A stretch of 6,899 nucleotides of DNA from Betaproteobacteria bacterium. GTDB taxonomy: Bacteria > Pseudomonadota > Gammaproteobacteria > Burkholderiales > Burkholderiaceae_C. This document shows positions 6,280 through 6,899 of the stretch, piece after piece. Every line of letters begins with the position of its first letter. Within the stretch, counting starts at the first letter, position 1. The notes beneath the pieces are model-generated. The model was not told where the DNA came from, did not search any database, and saw nothing but the letters and a program-made list of their open reading frames with translations. A program made the position numbers and the translations under genes. The stretch spans positions 1-6,899 of the forward strand of contig RFWA01000129.1 of assembly GCA_009922295.1 (NCBI GenBank). The letters are read 5' to 3'.

Positions 6280-6899
6280 TCAGCGCACGTGCCACTCCTG
6301 CGTCAGAGGCTTGGCGCCGATCAGCTCAGCGTAACCCACGCCGGTGGTGCCGCTCGGGTTGGCCCCAAAGTACCGCTCGTCCAAGGGCAGGTCCGCCGGT
6401 TGCCAGCGCACGTCGCAGGACAGGCGCACCCGCTGGAGCGGGGAATGGTTTTCCAGCGATCCGTGCAGTATGTACATGCCGAAAATGACCACATCGCCGG
6501 CCTCGAAATTGCGCGTCATCAAGCGGGTGCCGCGCTCGCGCGCCAGGGTCAGAGCGTCCTGCGCTAGCGTGGCTTTGCGTGTGGTGTCCCGCGCCACGTC
6601 AAAGCCGATCATCGGATCGATCAGATCGCGGAAGTGGTGGGAGCCCTCCACCATAATGAGCGGCCCATCACACACCGGCACATCACCGATCGGCAGCCAC
6701 ACCGTGTAGACCTGGTCGTGTGCGCGGGTGAAGAATGGGTAATCGAAATGTAGCCCGGTTGCACGGCCGACAGCTCCGGCACGCAGAAACATGTAGTCCT
6801 GTGGCCGAGCCGGCACTCCCAACAGGCTCGCCATGATGCCGTGCAACGCTTCACCATGACTCAGTGCGCGCAGCCTGGGGCCCTCGCACACAGACTGCC
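6280..6899 (-). CDS. PhyH-family Fe(II)/2-oxoglutarate dioxygenase (5' end outside window)
   Basis: A non-heme iron oxygenase of the phytanoyl-CoA dioxygenase family, which hydroxylates a small organic substrate using O2 and 2-oxoglutarate. 205 residues are visible and the frame is open through the right edge. A GTG at 6891 is in frame, but residues continue upstream of it and the N-terminal part usual for the family is missing, so the start is beyond the window. Counting from that GTG, LHFDYPF gives the metal-binding His48-x-Asp50. VWLPIGDVPVCDGPLIMVEG with SHHF (64-87) is the characteristic PhyH core strand and loop. GDVVIFGMYILHGS gives the distal metal ligand His143. Arg154, 11 residues later in SPLQRVRLSCDVRWQ, fits the 2-oxoglutarate-binding arginine. 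The facial triad is thus complete and the enzyme is probably active. It is on the same strand as the Bug/GGT-like pair but 192 bases upstream of the ATG, and its G+C-rich codon style differs, so separate transcription is likely. The substrate is unknown. Confidence 0.9.
   Translation of the reverse strand, partial: QSVCEGPRLRALSHGEALHGIMASLLGVPARPQDYMFLRAGAVGRATGLHFDYPFFTRAHDQVYTVWLPIGDVPVCDGPLIMVEGSHHFRDLIDPMIGFDVARDTTRKATLAQDALTLARERGTRLMTRNFEAGDVVIFGMYILHGSLENHSPLQRVRLSCDVRWQPADLPLDERYFGANPSGTTGVGYAELIGAKPLTQEWHVR

Noticed and set aside
1..6899. Mobile element, CRISPR array, tRNA or rRNA
   Set aside because: No transposase or integrase motifs, regular spaced repeats, cloverleaf-like segments or rRNA-like stretches were seen on either strand; the strand switch at 3200-3330 is simple gene convergence without target duplications.

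Overview
The window reads as chromosomal accessory-metabolism DNA from a Gram-negative proteobacterium, most likely a member of the Burkholderiales. The main reason is a Bug/TctC-type periplasmic binding protein, a family greatly expanded in Comamonadaceae, Alcaligenaceae and relatives. The generally high G+C content agrees. The species cannot be named from sequence alone. Coding density is high: six genes, two of them cut by the window edges, and no gap longer than about 200 bases. I see no rRNA, tRNA, CRISPR array, insertion sequence or phage gene.

Left part, plus strand (2-3195): a Gfo/Idh/MocA-family oxidoreductase whose first codons lie outside the window; an L-rhamnose mutarotase-family protein whose probable GTG start overlaps the preceding stop (GTGA); then, about 20 bases on, a multi-pass membrane glycosyltransferase of the GT39/ArnT (PMT_2) type. 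The first two look like a translationally coupled sugar-catabolism pair: one interconverts anomers, the other oxidises or reduces a sugar or cyclitol. The glycosyltransferase is packed against them but has a different role (transfer of a lipid-linked sugar to an envelope acceptor) and may be only a positional neighbour.

Middle and right, minus strand (6899-3331), converging on the first block: a phytanoyl-CoA dioxygenase (PhyH) family Fe(II)/2-oxoglutarate enzyme cut by the right edge; a 192-base gap that probably holds a promoter; the Bug-type binding protein; then a gamma-glutamyltranspeptidase-like Ntn hydrolase. The last two look like a small operon: the binding protein would capture a small carboxylated or amide-type molecule in the periplasm and the hydrolase would process it. 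No TctA/TctB membrane partners are in the window.

The most interesting part is the Bug + GGT-like pair. The hydrolase keeps the catalytic threonine and the PGG oxyanion-side motif. It lacks the usual Arg-containing gamma-glutamyl-binding motif and any signal peptide, and has an Ala/Pro-rich insert just before the self-cleavage site. It therefore probably does not act on glutathione like E. coli GGT. The two genes are also in the same reading frame, separated by one TGA and 22 open codons. I do not see a clearly new multi-gene system; the findings are specific anomalies in known families.
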